A stretch of DNA of 64,000 nucleotides from Bugulina stolonifera (GCA_935421135.1 OW285193.1:4523996-4587995); one strand, 5' to 3'. Shown: positions 1 through 12,354, counted from the stretch's first letter. Made by a program: numbers and translations. The notes: generated by a model not told the origin, from the sequence alone.

Positions 1-600
1 AACAGTTCTTACAGAGAAGTTCATATAACGGACATCATAGAGAGATCTTGTAGAGTCAGCTGAGAGTAGACTTTACCTGTGATGATATAAATAAAGTACT
101 TGTAATCATATAAATATTCAGTGTATAGAGTAATTATATACATTTATATGCTAATATCCCCTTTATCTTACAAAAGAAATTATTTGTGGGTAGTCAGGGA
201 CTTGGTTCTACATCCATAGAGACTTTCCAATGAAGCAAATTGATCATAAAATGCTCCAGTATTAGCAGACACATAAAACTTTTCTACGCAAATAATTGCT
301 GTTAATAGGGTATAATACATGTAAGTAAGTGTACAGCTGATACACTGCTCAATACAAAAGCAATTATCATAAAGAGTAATTTGTACACTGCATGCATACA
401 TATACAATTATATATTCGAACACTTATTGGATTTGGTATCTACAGCTGTTAGCATTGTGTAATGCTCACAGGCATTCACAGGATAGTTTGCACCTTACAA
501 ACATGGTTTGCTGTAAATATACAGTATTACTAAGGTGTGCTCCTAGGTGTATCTCTGAACAGTACTGATGAGGTGTCAAACACCGAAACAGCACCTTGTA
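1..600. other. No gene recognised
   Basis: AT-rich sequence with short open frames only. I see no splice-bounded coding exon, repeat array or transposon end here. It probably belongs to an intron or to the 3' flank of the minus-strand exons that follow. Confidence 0.4.
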
Positions 601-642
601 TACAGATTGATATACTCAGTATTATGAGATAAAATATGTTAC

Positions 643-802
643 CTGTTCATCTCTATCTCATAGTCTAATATACATGCAGATGTTTTCTTCAGTAGAGTAG
701 ACAACTCTCCCTCTTTATCCATAACCTCTACTGTTAGATTGCCGAAAGCCTTCTGTAAGTCAAATACCAACTTACCTGTAGAGATCAATTGATCTGGTGA
801 AC
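643..802 (-). pseudogene. Exon copy of the coiled-coil/propeller gene, with internal deletion
   Basis: On the minus strand an acceptor (gttacag) precedes a 160-nt exon that ends at a gtaaca donor. Its translation (TGSPDQLIST...LTVEVMDKEGELSTLLKKTS) is closely related to the 197-nt exon at 14766-14962 on the other strand. The downstream part, coding for about a dozen residues in the paralogue (METEEMIKLIHKTRDEQ region), is missing. The size difference of 37 nt is not a multiple of three, so the exon ends in a different phase from its paralogue. I infer either a decayed copy or a gene with a shifted downstream frame. No propeller exon is visible to its left in the window. The function is unknown; in the intact paralogue this segment looks like part of a helical or coiled-coil region. 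Confidence 0.5.
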
Positions 803-923
803 CTGTAACACATACACAGTACAGATTAAACACTATACCACACATAGACTATGATAGATATGAGGTATTACACACCTCTTATATCAATACAAGTGTAGGA
901 TATTGTTACCTAGGTACCCCTAC

Positions 924-2662
924 CATAAAGGTGCAAACACACGGGAGCGTTTTGGGCAAATTTGACGCTTGCGAATCGCCAGAGTGTCAACGCTCTCAAA
1001 ACGCTCGAGCTCAGCCAGCCGAGGTATTGAGATGATTCGCTCGATGTTGATTGGCTGCTAAACCGCGAGTTAGTAAACATAAACCTGTGGATTATCACGG
1101 AGTGAATACATACCGACATGTCATTGGCTAATGGTTAAATCGCCGCGCTCTTCGTCTGCCCCGTGTGTTTATTGTGATGGGAGCAGGAGTGCAGGTTCGT
1201 TGTTCTATATATGTATTATGTACGTAAGCTATATGTGTCGTTGTAGGTCTGATGTATCGCACCACCCTCACTCCATCAACTAGGCCAGGGGGTTAGCTGC
1301 GTAGATTCTCTAGGAGGTCCAAGTGGTCACATAAGTCAGGATGTATATTAAACAATACTATTTGTATATGACAATATGGGACAACTGAAGGACGACCAAC
1401 AACCTGTGTGACTCACTGAGTAACTCTAAATAATACGATAACGGCTCACTGGCCCGACTAATAAGTTATTCTATAATGTACAACTATGATATAACTGTAT
1501 GCTCTATTCACGTAAATCTCACTGTACTATTCACCATGTACTGTTAACCGATATCTATCTCAATACTATTATAATTATACTCAATTCACTGTGCGTGAAT
1601 TATCCACTGAATTATCCACAATATCTTACACAATGCGACGTCACCTAATACCATTTATATCCAAGATTATCACAATTACTTCAACAAGTATCCTACAATT
1701 TGTCTCCAAGAATTCCAAGTCCAATTACTAATTATCCACATTTATATACACTTACAATATACGAATATCCCGTCAATTTATCTAGATCAATATATTGCTA
1801 GCTCAAGCATCAATGTATTACTTCACGTTTCACGTTCATCTATACCTTATATATATATTTTCAATATAACTCCACTTTGATTTCCTTTCATATCCCTTGT
1901 TCTATTTACTTATTTAATCGACAATCTATTTAACGAGAGAACAGGGGTTATACATAAAATACACATATTAAAATACAAAGCTAACTAGATAAAATATTCA
2001 TGACTTAATGTACTAGAGAAAAATACTAAATCAGTAAACAACTAAAATAGTAAACACAGTAAGTGACTCGCTAACTAAAGCGGCAAGTAAGTAAGTTAGT
2101 AAGCAAGCTAGCGAGCGCATAATTTATGATGTCCTTTCTTTTTATACTTTTTGTGATACTCTATTACAAAATAAAGCCTTTCCTATTGGCTAAAATATTC
2201 ATATACAATAGTTATATCAATCTGTCATAGGGAGCTTGGTTGTCTATTTAATTTCTATTGGCTAGCTAAGAAAACACTGCAGGATATTAGATAATTGTTA
2301 TTGTTAGTTCTGGCTTATCTGTATGGGCTATAATATAATGTAGGGGCGTGACTTGTGGTATATTATTCTGTAGTTATAGTCCTTTTTTAACTCTCGTTGT
2401 ACTGGTAGTTGAAGAGTGTGGCTTCTTGATAGTAACGTGTAGGAGTTGTTTCTACTTTTGAGGAGATAACTTCTGTTCTATAATGTTCATTTTTTTGGTT
2501 TGGAGTTGTCTGTTCTGGAGTGTTATTTTGGAGTTATTCTCTCCTGTAAGATAATGTTTATGAAGCTATGTTTGTCATTCTTTACATTATCAAGGGCATA
2601 GCGCTTGACGCTTGCTCAGAAAACGCTCGCCCCAAAACGCTCCTGTGTGTTTGCACCTTTAT
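924..2662. mobile_element. DNA transposon with ~30-bp terminal inverted repeats, no transposase
   Basis: The left end (ataaaggtgcaaacacacgg, followed by gagcgttttggg) is matched in inverse by the right end (ccccaaaacgctcctgtgtg, followed by tttgcaccttta). The unit is about 1.74 kb, AT-rich in its middle, and has no long reading frame, so it is a non-autonomous element. The bases outside the repeats allow a TA duplication on both sides, but this is ambiguous because the ends themselves run into TA. It lies between two minus-strand exons (643-802 and 2695-2795). The superfamily is not assigned. Confidence 0.7.
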
Positions 2663-2694
2663 ACAAACAATAATATTCAGTGATTAATACCTAC

Positions 2695-2795
2695 CTCCAT
2701 ACTTCTACAATCCACATATGTGCTGGTAATCCTCATCAACCCACTTCTGACATCAAGACAAATCATCCTGTATACTGTATCCTGTTGACTTTCTT
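2695..2795 (-). CDS. Possible isolated exon, function unknown
   Basis: The minus strand shows an acceptor (attgcag) and a good donor (gag|gtaggt) bounding 101 nt that are open in one frame (EESQQDTVYRMICLDVRSG...). The YRMICLDVRSG stretch recalls a blade of a beta-propeller (compare VIRIDISTGE in the gene at 14.8-17.9 kb), but this is weak. The phase does not join directly to the exon at 3355-3557, so an intervening exon would be needed. It could be a genuine internal exon of a minus-strand gene or a relic. Confidence 0.3.
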
Positions 2796-3354
2796 CTGCA
2801 ATTAAAATATAAATCAACATGATATTGTTAGTGTGGCACCTCAGAACTGAATCTACCATTATCCTTATTCTACCCATATTACAATAATACAACATACTAT
2901 ATTCACCATCCTCACTTTGTAACACAAATGGGATGTGGTTTAGATTCATCTACAACCCAATGTTATATGTAATTATTCTGTCATATAAATTTTATTATAA
3001 TAATATACATGTGTATACTGTTATGTTTTACCGATAGATAGATCTACCACACACACATACATACATACACATACAGTATAAGTATATACCATATAGGCAT
3101 AGAGTACCAGACAGCCATAGGTTACCATGGTAACTAGCATACAGTGTATACTGTGCCCACAGCTAGATTATTAGGTAGATACCAAACACATACATATAGA
3201 ATATAGATATCACACACAGAGTCCACTATTGTATTACTAGCGACTAATTATATGAGAATAGAACACAAAACTGGTATAATTATTGTAGCTGGTAGTCAAC
3301 TCAATGTAACATAGTAGTTATTATCTCCATAACATATATTCATAGCCACTCACC

Positions 3355-3557
3355 TTCTGTACAGTCAGATAGTCCAGGTACATGTTCCATACAGAACAAG
3401 TGACGACAACTCCTACCCCTCTGGCTGGTGTTCTCTTCAGCTCATCTATAACTTCCAGAATTTTCTCCTTATCAATAGCTTTAGTGACTGGTTCACTGAG
3501 TAGAGCAGATGTTTCCTCTTTGCCCGCCATTATCATGTAGAAGGACCTTGCTAGCAA
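3355..3557 (-). CDS. Helicase-like fragment (HELQ/POLQ C-terminal helicase region?)
   Basis: An open minus-strand segment ends at a consensus donor (cagaag|gtgagt). Its start (SFYMIMAGKEETSALLSEPV) has the spacing of the strand after helicase motif VI in the HELQ/POLQ family of superfamily 2 helicases. There a Ser-Ile-Leu-Ile-type strand is followed by a Lys/Glu-rich stretch and LL..P. The following ILEVI and TCSVW-type helix also fits that region. No catalytic motif lies in this exon, so the match is suggestive only. A second fragment that fits the start of the same family sits 1 kb upstream at 4517-4645. The two are too close together to have the whole helicase core between them, so this may be a collapsed or fragmentary gene. 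Confidence 0.3.
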
Positions 3558-3711
3558 ATAGTGAACACAACAGAAAATGTAGTCTACATGGTTGGAATAA
3601 AACGTTCGCGATGTATGACTCGCGTAACAAAAAGGAATAAAATTAACGCTGTCAGTAAACTGTTAAAATTTAGCCTGAACCAATTAATAATCATCAAAAT
3701 TTCAATACTGG

Positions 3712-3790
3712 TACAATGGCTAGCACTTGCGAATTATTTGCAAGGACCAAGGTTCGAGTCCCACCAAAGACAACAGAAATTTAGTCCTAA
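3712..3790 (+). repeat. tRNA-like sequence (A and B box), probable SINE remnant
   Basis: A box-A-like segment (tggtacaatggctagcac) is followed 30 nt later by a box-B-like segment (ggttcgagtcccacc). The anticodon stem can form (cttgc/gcaag), but the loop is 8 nt and no acceptor stem pairs, so a functional tRNA gene is unlikely. It reads as the pol III promoter part of a tRNA-derived retroposon. Confidence 0.4.
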
Positions 3791-3918
3791 AGAATATTCC
3801 TATGACTGAGTAACCCTGACCCTGACTGTCAAAATTTGTGCTGTGAAAAAAAAACACTCACCTACAACATAGATAATCAGTATGTTTAGTTGTATTCAAT
3901 AGAAATAATTATTATAGA

Positions 3919-4196
3919 TAGGAGGTGTCTTTGCGACCTGAACTTCAGACCCAGGCCGATTTACAAAAATATTTTCCGGCACGCATCCGCCACAGGGTCG
4001 CAAACACACCGGCCTTGGCCAAAAGCAAAATCCTCATTTCCGCGCGAAGAAATCCGGTGTGCCGATGAGCTAGGAATGGTTTCGTCCGGCCAAGCAAAAT
4101 CCTAGGCCAATAGCCCTTCTGGCCTTGGTCGGACAGCCATCTTGTAAATTTTATTTGTGACCCGGGTCCGTCCAAGAGGTCGCGAAGACACCTAGG
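3919..4196. mobile_element. Small inverted-repeat element (MITE), ~275 bp
   Basis: Inverted ends aggtgtctttgcgacct (3923-3939) and aggtcgcgaagacacct (4177-4193) bound a GC-rich unit. A second nested inverted repeat lies inside it, built on ccggccttggcc and ggcaaagcaaaatcc-type words. There is no coding capacity beyond incidental frames. The termini are flanked by tagg on both sides. It is a non-autonomous DNA element of unassigned superfamily. Confidence 0.6.
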
Positions 4197-4516
4197 GAAG
4201 TAGTGGAGCATAAACTAATCCATAACAAGTCCAGGTGGCCATGAACTTATGTCACGCTAACACTAGAGCCTTTACTTAACGTCATTTAATTCTACCATAG
4301 ACCTCACAGTATAACCATTACAGTAACTACTCCATGATTTAGAGACTAAGCTGTTCATTAATAACCAATAGAGTATGTTTGGAGATGTAACGTAGGGCTG
4401 ACACTGTTAGCATTGGACACTGTCTAAACAGCCAGTAAGAATGGACGAACAGAAAAAGATCCAGTGATTGGCTGACATTGGCATAACATTGAAGTAAACA
4501 CACATGTAATAATTAC

Positions 4517-4645
4517 TTGCCAGGGAAACATCTCCTTCATTCTACATCTGTGATAATATTCTAACACCTCTTCTGGAACATTCCATGATGATAGCTTTAA
4601 TTTGTTTACTTTAGTATTTCTCGACATCATTGCCCTTGCAAGCAC
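4517..4645 (-). CDS. Exon resembling the N-terminal Q-motif region of POLQ/HELQ helicases
   Basis: The minus-strand frame reads LKLSSWNVPEEVLEYYHRC then KEMFPWQ and ends at a gtaatt donor. In DNA polymerase theta the start of the helicase domain has the same pattern: a Trp, then a Pro, a V-L-x-x-Y helix, then a basic/hydrophobic stretch ending F-x-W-Q just before the ATP-binding motif. The exon would need to splice to a motif-I exon on its left, and I do not see one in the next 4 kb. It may therefore be a lone duplicated exon or the start of a broken gene. Several in-frame ATGs are available (MLARAMMSRN), so it could be a first exon. Confidence 0.4.
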
Positions 4646-4649
4646 TGTG

Positions 4650-5600
4650 AGACTGGTCGAAAATGTATGTTATTCCATGGGACTATTAGCATATCATTGT
4701 CTAATCACTGACACTGCGGAATGATCATTGGTATGGAAACTAAAAATAGAAAACGAGAAGACTGAGTATGATTCAACTATAAGTTAACAAACAACGAGTC
4801 ATTTGAATGTTCTGAAAAGGTAATAGTATGTAGAGTACAGTTGGGTATGGTATGAGGTTCCCTTGCGGAAACCGTGCAGCCTGTATCAAGTATCAGCATC
4901 AAATGTTTTGCAGAGATAATGTACTACTATTTATGCTCAAGTATTTTACCTTTAATACTTGTAAGTGAGATTGGTCTGTAGTTGGTAGAAAATTCTTTGC
5001 TACCTCCTTGTATTAAGGTTCAATAAAAATGACCATAACTTCAGCTTCATTCACCCAATCGACGAACTTCAAGTCGTTTTGTGATTGGAAGACGATAACA
5101 AAGATTTAATTTTATTACATCATTATTCATCTTAACAATCCTAAACATTGCTCATTCAAAACTAACATGATAAACCAAACGAAAACGAAAATTTGAGTGT
5201 GAGTGTGATTGGTCTGTAGTTGTTAAACAATTCTTTGCCACTTCCATTGTGTCTTTTGTGACCAGCTGATAATAGCAAAAAAGGTAATCATAGTGGAACT
5301 TGCTTAATAAAAACTCCAAAGGCACGAGATTAATTTATGTGATCACCTAATTTTGTATACGTTACATTCTGTACTCTTACTTTTTACCCATATTACTATT
5401 CCTATTGTACATGTAGGTCAAGTTGTATGCACATGTATGAGTTTGCATTTGCTTCAACTGTGAATATACAGGAAGGCAATTTTTATCATGAAAGCTTCCT
5501 GGTTAATAAAACTGGTACTGTTTATTACGATCAAAACTACAACTGATTAACTGAATAAAAACTGACTAAAATATTTCAAAAGAGCATTTTTGTACTACTT
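4650..5600. other. No gene recognised; diverged internal repeat
   Basis: AT-rich spacer. A related phrase occurs twice (near 4970-5000 and 5200-5230: gagattggtctgtagttgg and gtgattggtctgtagttgtt, each followed by aattctttgc). This suggests an old internal duplication. No splice-bounded exon is seen. Confidence 0.4.
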
Positions 5601-5609
5601 TAAGGTGGG

Positions 5610-7800
5610 ATGTAGTTTATTATCGATATGTAGTTGGATGGGTTTGGCTGTACCTTGAGCCTTAGCTGGGTGTAGTTGAGACACGAGAATAGATAGTGGT
5701 GAACGGACTCGTCTTCCAGCATGCAAGAGCAGGTAGGTGTGTATGTTTGTTAGCTTTTATATAAGTGTGCTTGTAGTTTGACTTGCCCTGTTAATATACT
5801 ACACAAGTATCCTGTCAACTTCCTTGGGAGTGATATGGGGAATGGGTGTTCACTTAGATGGTCTATAGGGAGGTGCCCTAATAAACCTTCACCATTATAT
5901 CCTTGTTGTAGATGGGTTTTCCATATTGTACGTTGTCTTTCCTTGATCAGTTTTTTAACAATTTTCTTTTTGAAAGAATTTGGTGTTAAAGCTTGGTCTT
6001 CAAAATGTCGACCTAGTAACTTAGCTATGCAGCATCTTATCTTCTTTTGCAGTTGGCTTTTTGAATTTCTCAAGATTAAAGTTAGTGTATTATCTGCTGC
6101 AGCTAATCTACAAGCACTTAAAGGGGTTATGCCACGTGTTTTACGGTAGCATTAAGACCATTAAGACGCACTCAATTAGATATGTATATAGTGACACAAT
6201 ATATTGAGTGCCTAGATATTTTGTTATTCTAGTACTGTAACTATTCTATTGTTTGTACCTTCCAGGCTATATTTAAAACAACTAGACCACAACACAATGC
6301 ATAGGCATATAGAAGAACGCAATAATAACCGCCGTATATAGTGTGGCCAGATGAAATACCGGACCTACCAATAAAGGCAGCTAGTTATTGCCAGCAAAAG
6401 GAAAGCTCAGAAAAATTCAAAAACTTGCACAAGTTATCCTACAGCTATATTAGTAAACACTGTGAAATCATTTGTTTACCACTGTACTCTTTCTATGCAA
6501 ACAGCTTGAATTCAACAATTTTCTCTATAAGACATAAAGCACGCAGTTGCGTCTTCATAACAAAGTTGCGTTTGAAGCAGCATTGGATAGTGCTAATGAG
6601 TCAAGCATGGGCAAGAGGACACAACTCTGCTTATAGTAGCACAAATGCAACAAACCCAAATAAGAGGTGCTGCATTAAATATAGACATAAACCACATGTC
6701 ATAACCCCTTTCATATGTCAGCATCGTTCCTTAGTTGAAGAGGCTGGATGTCTGTCAGCTTATGTAATGTCTGTGTTGAAGGGTTAAAAAGAGCCCCATA
6801 TCAGAGTTAGCGTCCCATATGTAGGCATTATGACATGCTTTTGGGAGGATCACTGTATTGAGTATGGTGCGTGAGGTACTTGGGAGTAGCCCATTGTGAA
6901 TATAAGGTATTAACATATTCCTTTTCCTGAAAATGGTTGCTTTTGCCATATTCCTCTGTTGCCCAAAGGAGAGGTTTTGATCAACTATGAGTCCAAGGAC
7001 TTTAGTTCCTTTAGCAATATTAATATTTTCTTTACTTATTTGTAGTTGTACTGATTGTCCTTTAAAACATACAGTATGTTTTTGGAGCAGTTGGCTTTGA
7101 GCCTCCACTTGGCAAGCCAATCACTGATTTGTTGTCAAACCGCACTAAGCGCATTATTGAGCTCTACCTGGTTCGGTTTGCAGCATATGATGGAGCAGTC
7201 ATCTGCGTATTGCAATGCTAGTCCATCGATATTAGATAGCATGTCCCTTGTAAATATAAATAGGAGTGGTGATAGTATGCTTCCTTGTGGTAGGCCAATT
7301 TGGCATGACTTGGCTTCTGAAGTGAAATTATTGACTTTAATTTTTATTTTTCTATCTTTTAGGAAGCTGCGGGTAAGTCTGAGGAACTTATTTCCGAACC
7401 CCATATCAATCAGTCGATATAGTAAACCCTCGTGCCACACGCTGTCAAAGGCTTTCTGTAGATGGATCCACAAATATCCCAGTTGTGGCTAACTTTTTCG
7501 CACTGTGGTCCTGGATGGATAATATCATGTGACAAAGATATGTACCGGTTGATTTGCCTTTTCTGAAACCATGTTGATTTTCACCTAGCCAATTTTGATC
7601 TTCAGTAATATCTCTTAGTCTTGGTTCTATGATCCTTTCTAGAAGTTTCCCGCATATTGATCCCAGGGTTATTGACCTATAATTTGTGGTATCGCTGTAA
7701 TCCTTTCTTCCTGGTTTCTTCAGAAATATTACTAGGTTGTTCTCTGTAAATGGCCATTTCCCGCTAATGATATAATAATTCTTATATAAAGTTCCCTGCA
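5610..7800 (-). mobile_element. Truncated non-LTR retrotransposon (LINE) with reverse transcriptase remnants
   Basis: Reading the minus strand from 7800 leftwards, broken frames give successive blocks of a LINE reverse transcriptase. NYRSITL and QHGFRKGKST come first (about 7700-7560). Next are a QKAFDSVWHEGLLYRL block and SQIGLPQGSILSPLLF-type palm sequence (7473-7200), then the catalytic LQYADDCSII box (about 7215). The thumb region follows (7120-6755). Finally there is a C-terminal segment with LTGQVKLQAHLYKS, a Cys-x-Cys and a His (6073-5640). Stops and frameshifts interrupt it, and no endonuclease domain is visible, so it is a dead 5'-truncated copy. The YADD context and the C-terminal Cys/His tail fit the Jockey/CR1 group of LINEs. 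Confidence 0.85.
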
Positions 7801-7910
7801 GTTTGACGTTGCGTTATCGAGGGTGTTTGTAGCACTGTTATAACTAAAATTGGGGGTTTTGGTATTGTCAGTTATAACATTTAATTGGAGCCAAAGTACT
7901 TAGGACTCAC

Positions 7911-8075
7911 CAGCTGTACATAGTATGTAGTAGTAGTACGCTGTCTGTAGGTCCTTTTGTCAGAACCTTGATCTCCAATGTAGTAAGCTGTGTGGCGTAG
8001 GTTCTGGTTCTGTGGTCTAGGATGTGGCGGTGTCGACTCTATTCCAAGGTCTACAACGAGATAGTTGTTCCGCAT
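7911..8075 (-). CDS. Hypothetical first exon, duplicated at 12.8 kb
   Basis: The minus strand has an ATG at 8075 opening MRNNYLVVDLGIESTPPH... and running to a consensus donor (cagctg|gtgagt). The exon is rich in Thr, Arg, Tyr and Pro near its end (TYRQRTTTTYYVQL) and is not recognised. Sequence on both sides is duplicated: 7900-8340 and 12799-13145 share the exon and about 250 bp upstream, including a tttagtg/gtttt-rich stretch. That argues that a 5' gene end was copied. The next exon is not identifiable, and a LINE occupies the downstream intron. Confidence 0.35.
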
Positions 8076-8570
8076 ATATCCTTATTTCTTAGTACGCATT
8101 GATATGAGTTACTGGGTAGCCTACGATCCACCTACACTCCACACGCTCCACACTATTGTAGTTTAGTTTAGTTTTTAGTGTTTTTGTTTTAGTGTTTTAT
8201 TGGTTTTTATTTGGTTTTCTATTTTGTAGTTTTTCTTCCATTTTCGTGTTTTCTACTAGCTTATACATTTGTATAATATGTATGTGTAACGTCTATGTAG
8301 TCGTCCACTCTTGTCACTGTGTGACTTATCTACAGGTATGTCGACAGTCTTGTCTATACTGCTGTCTCTCCATGCCTCATTTTCACAGTCTACTATAGGT
8401 ATCTGTCTATCTATCTCTCTACTGAGACTACTCTACAGTGTAGGTACTGCTCTCCTATATTATACCTGTCCTATCTACAGTCAGCTAATCAATTTTAGTG
8501 AGAAGTTACATTCTCTCAAGTGCGCGAGAGTGGACAACTCTTAAATATACTAATTGTCACTATTTATATA

Positions 8571-10322
8571 CAGTGGTGATGGAAATAAAGGGACCGTCTA
8601 AGAGAATATGTACTATTCGCATTTGAGCCTGAATTCTGTCTCTCTACTTCATTGCAATGTATCCAAGTTATACACCATTTGAAAGCAAATTTTCTCCTTA
8701 TTCTCCACAGCCTCTTCCATACTATCTGGGGAAAGATGGAGGTATTTAGAGAGTTTTAACTGAACCAACTCTGAAATCTTCATTTTTACTAAATTTTGCG
8801 AGTTTAAGATTACATCTTAAGCTCTTTGATTTTACAAGGGATATTTTGCACTCTCCCTGTTATTGCCTTGTGACAGTTGAAGACTCCATATGAGATGCTG
8901 TGTGAACTTTGTGTGGTGTATAACTCTGCTAAAACGTGTCTGTTACAAGAGAAAGTTTTCAGTTCATTTTCATTGCCGTTATGACGCTCATCTTTCTTAA
9001 GAAAAGTATGCCATCGTAATCCATCCGCATAACTAAGGGAAAACACACCATGAGATGGTCAAGGAACTTTCTTGCTTAATGGATGGGGTGCTAGCAACAA
9101 TTAGGTGGTGGAAGGGGAGTGGTAGCCTGAAAGAATAAAAATATCGCGGACAAAGGAATCTGACAACACGGAGAGTTGCAAGGAAGCTTGCACGCATCTG
9201 ACTAGTCAATAGGCATCTCGCTGAGCCCCAACGGCCCAGAGAGCTCTGAGTACCTGCTGGTGCTAAATTGACTCCATTCACTATTCGTGGGGTGGACGGA
9301 AAAGACTCGCCTCCGAGTGCAAAGCTTAAAGAAAGCTTCCGCAGACAGAAATAAAAAGCCGAGCACAACTGAAACTGACCAAGGAACACCTCTATTGGAC
9401 AGGAGACTAGTGCAAGAAGGTGCCATTTAGTGATAGAGGAACTTTTACCATCCTAAACCATAGTGGAACCAATAATATGAGAGATGCAGGTAAGGAGTTG
9501 ATCCCAAGGTGCCTAGTACCACCCATCTAGCATTGCGCATCCGCCCTCGTGCGGGGCAACTTTCGCCTAACTGGTCCGAGACTTCTTTATTTCTTTATTG
9601 AGGCAAACAAATCTATCAAATGCTGCAAGATATTCAAAATTGTAGTGTTGCCAGCTGCCAGGCAGCTCTGCCGTGATGATTGAATCTTAAACCAAGGTGA
9701 AACAGCCTGTCACACAGCTCGGCTTGACAAAAAGTGGATAAAACGATTACCATGTCCAAGTCCTTCCATGGCCAGTACTTGAACCCTAATGAAAATATAC
9801 CAATCACCACTGCATAAATTTTATCTAAAGACAAGATAACCAACATCAGAAGACTAAAGCACCTGAAAACTCAGTCCTAGTATTGAATTGGGTCACTAGA
9901 ACACCTCAACGCCCTTGCGGATATTATGCCCGAGGCTGCTACACCGTGATCGAGCCAAAAACGCTGGCTACCAAGATGCTAGGCCACACACAAACCCCAA
10001 AGACCCTTTTCAAGGTCAGAAACATAGTTTCTAAAAGCTACAGTCTCATAAATCTAAAATATTTGAGCTGACTATGTCCAATCCCAATTCGATAAAAATC
10101 GTAACATGTCGCCAATTTTGACATACCGTAGGAATATGCCTTGAAAACTTCTAAATTTTAGATCTCTATGCATAAAATCATGCATATCTGAAAGCTGAGG
10201 TTCTAGGCTTTCTATTGATATGCTATTTAATACATTTCTATGGAAAAAAGTGACCACAAATAGGGCATTCTCTCAAAGAATGAAAAATTTCAAGGGCGGT
10301 CCCATTATTTCCATCACCACTG
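8571..10322. mobile_element. Tc1/mariner-type element, decayed
   Basis: Ends are inverted repeats (cagtggtgatggaaataaag ... tatttccatcaccactg), and each is flanked directly by TA (8569-8570, 10323-10324), the target duplication of this superfamily. The length of 1752 bp is right for a full-size element. The interior contains only short broken frames. One stretch near 9150-9190 (TTRRVARKLAR on the plus strand) resembles the DNA-binding helix-turn-helix of Tc1 transposases, but no DDE catalytic segment is readable. It is an inactive copy. Confidence 0.8.
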
Positions 10323-10324
10323 TA

Positions 10325-11990
10325 TATGCGATAGCACCTATATAATTATATTATTATCATTATGTTATTTCAAAACTAAAATGAAAAACAAAACAAAAAT
10401 TTCATTCCTAGGAAGTTTGCAAATGGCCACTTTTATCGTGAATTATTCATTCAATAATTGGGTAAATGTTTATTTATGATTTATTTCAGAGTTCAGTTAA
10501 TCAAATTTTGCTCTAGGAATTCAAATGATTGGAAATGGCAAAAATGGAGCTGGTGAGCAGACGATGTTTGCAACAGGGGTTTTTATTAGACATTGGAACA
10601 AAGGCACCAATTGGACAAATTAATCGGGGCCGTACGAATATCCTAACAATGGTGTTAAAGTCCGATTGTGTAACCGCCCTCTGTGAACCTACCTCGGCCT
10701 TAAGCTTTTGTCGGGCATTCAACTTCATCTTCCTCCTAACTAAGCGGCGTGTTCAGCATATTTGGGTGGCACGGAAAGTGGTAGGTCGAGAAATCGAGTA
10801 TGGGAGGCTTCCACGTGCGGCCCTTTCAGTTGGAGCGCGCTGTAAGCCCCCAACGGGCTCCGGGTCAGCGCCCCGGTCGCCAAGCAAAATCCTGGCATCT
10901 GTGGGTCTAGGAGGGCCTAAGAGCCAAAGGGGTATAAATACCCCTTTGCTAAGAGCCAGTTCAGTTCATTCAGTTACATATACATTTATTGGGTTTTCTG
11001 AAAGTTTACAGATAACATTATGTTCATTTGTTAAAGGTAACTTGTTGACCACATATAAATGGGTTTGTGGCCAGTTGAGTTAGGTTGAATAGAATAGTTG
11101 TAACTAGCCTATTGCCCTATAGGCCTAATTGTTTTGTTTTAAAGCAAAACATAATGATAATTATTATTATAATAAATGATAATAATAAATACATTGGAAA
11201 TGAATTGTTGATTGTAATATATTTATGAATAAATGAATAATACAAATACAATTATCTAAGCAAAATGAATAAAAACATTTATCTTTTTATTTATGTTATG
11301 GGCCGGCCTAGAAAAAAATAAAATAGAGTAGATAAAAAATAAAGTTTCTTGTGATTAGGATGTGAAAATAAATGGCAAAAATGGTTGGAATATTTATTTA
11401 CATGGATCAAGGAAGATGATAACATATCACATGCTTTTGAGCCCCCTATATTCTTTGTGCTAGGTTGACACAGACATTTGGATAATATAATTAGCAAAAA
11501 TAATCAACAAAATAAAAATAAAAAAATTCAAAAAAATTTTCTTCTGAAATTTCCAGTGGTGCAAATGCACCACCCCTGCGGGGAATTGATAGAGTTTGGC
11601 ATTGCCAAGCTATAGGGAATCGAACTGCAGAGCAAGAAGGACCATTGCCGCTGAAGAAGTTTCAGTCAAGCTTTGACAGGTCGGAGTCAAAACATCTGCA
11701 TTTTTCGAATGAATAGTCATAGTGAGATGGGGCTAGCATTTTCAAGCTATCCAAAGATAAATTGTTGAGTGAGTTCCATACCTGTCACGGCTCACGCACG
11801 CCCCCTTTGATGACAAAGAGGTTCAATATTTTGATTAAAATTTTAATCAAAATTTAGATAAAATACACAATACTAGACAGGCCCTCAATACATATACACC
11901 ACACATTAGAACAATATTTTTTATTACTCATTTTGGCCCAGAACTCTGAGAAAGCTAAAGTCTGGATGTATAACTGAGGCTAATAAATAG
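10325..11990. other. Unassigned repetitive spacer with an LTR/promoter-like segment
   Basis: A 184-codon open frame (10529-11083, plus) spans this stretch, but its composition changes abruptly along its length and it overlaps a promoter-like block. That block is a GC-rich run (10800-10900) followed by ggggtataaatacccc at 10930 and a purine-rich leader. I read it as part of a retroelement or another dispersed repeat rather than a host protein. The rest (11100-11990) is AT-rich without exons. Confidence 0.3.
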
Positions 11991-11996
11991 TAGCAC

Positions 11997-12312
11997 ATAT
12001 ATCACGGAATGGTGCAACTAGATTCATTGCTAACATTAAGGGAAGAAAGGGACCAGAAGAAGTTGTGCATAAGCTTGGTCTGGTGCCCTTGGCAGAGAGG
12101 TGGAGAAAGCGAAGAGTAGATCTCCTAATGGCTATAATTTCAAATCAAGGTTTCCACCCTGCCCTGAATTCATCTTACGATGAGCTCACCAGACAAACAA
12201 AACTGCCAGATGCAGACTAGATCCCAAAGCAAAGGCCAACCGAGATCCTTAAGAGCAAACAGCAGCCTATGCCACCAGAGTTTTCTACCTCAAACTATTC
12301 GAGATTTGAAAA
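11997..12312 (+). mobile_element. LINE fragment, end of reverse transcriptase
   Basis: A plus-strand frame reads NGATRFIANIKGRKGPEEVV then HKLGLVPLAERWRKRRVDLL. This is the typical segment near the end of Jockey/CR1-type LINE polyproteins (arginine-rich A-x-R-F-I, then LGL..L..RR...R). It stops after about 100 codons, and nothing upstream is in frame. It is a small dead fragment, opposite in orientation to the neighbouring LINE piece. Confidence 0.6.
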
Positions 12313-12354
12313 ATGATGCATGAAAAAATATTCTTAATTTCTACAAATGGCAGG

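Noticed and set aside
5778..6787. Plus-strand open frames of 123 and 148 codons
   Set aside because: They are antisense to the minus-strand LINE, whose protein motifs are recognisable.
9033..9426. Minus-strand frames of 118 and 74 codons inside the Tc1-type element
   Set aside because: No transposase motif is found in them; the only hint of a DNA-binding helix is on the plus strand and broken.
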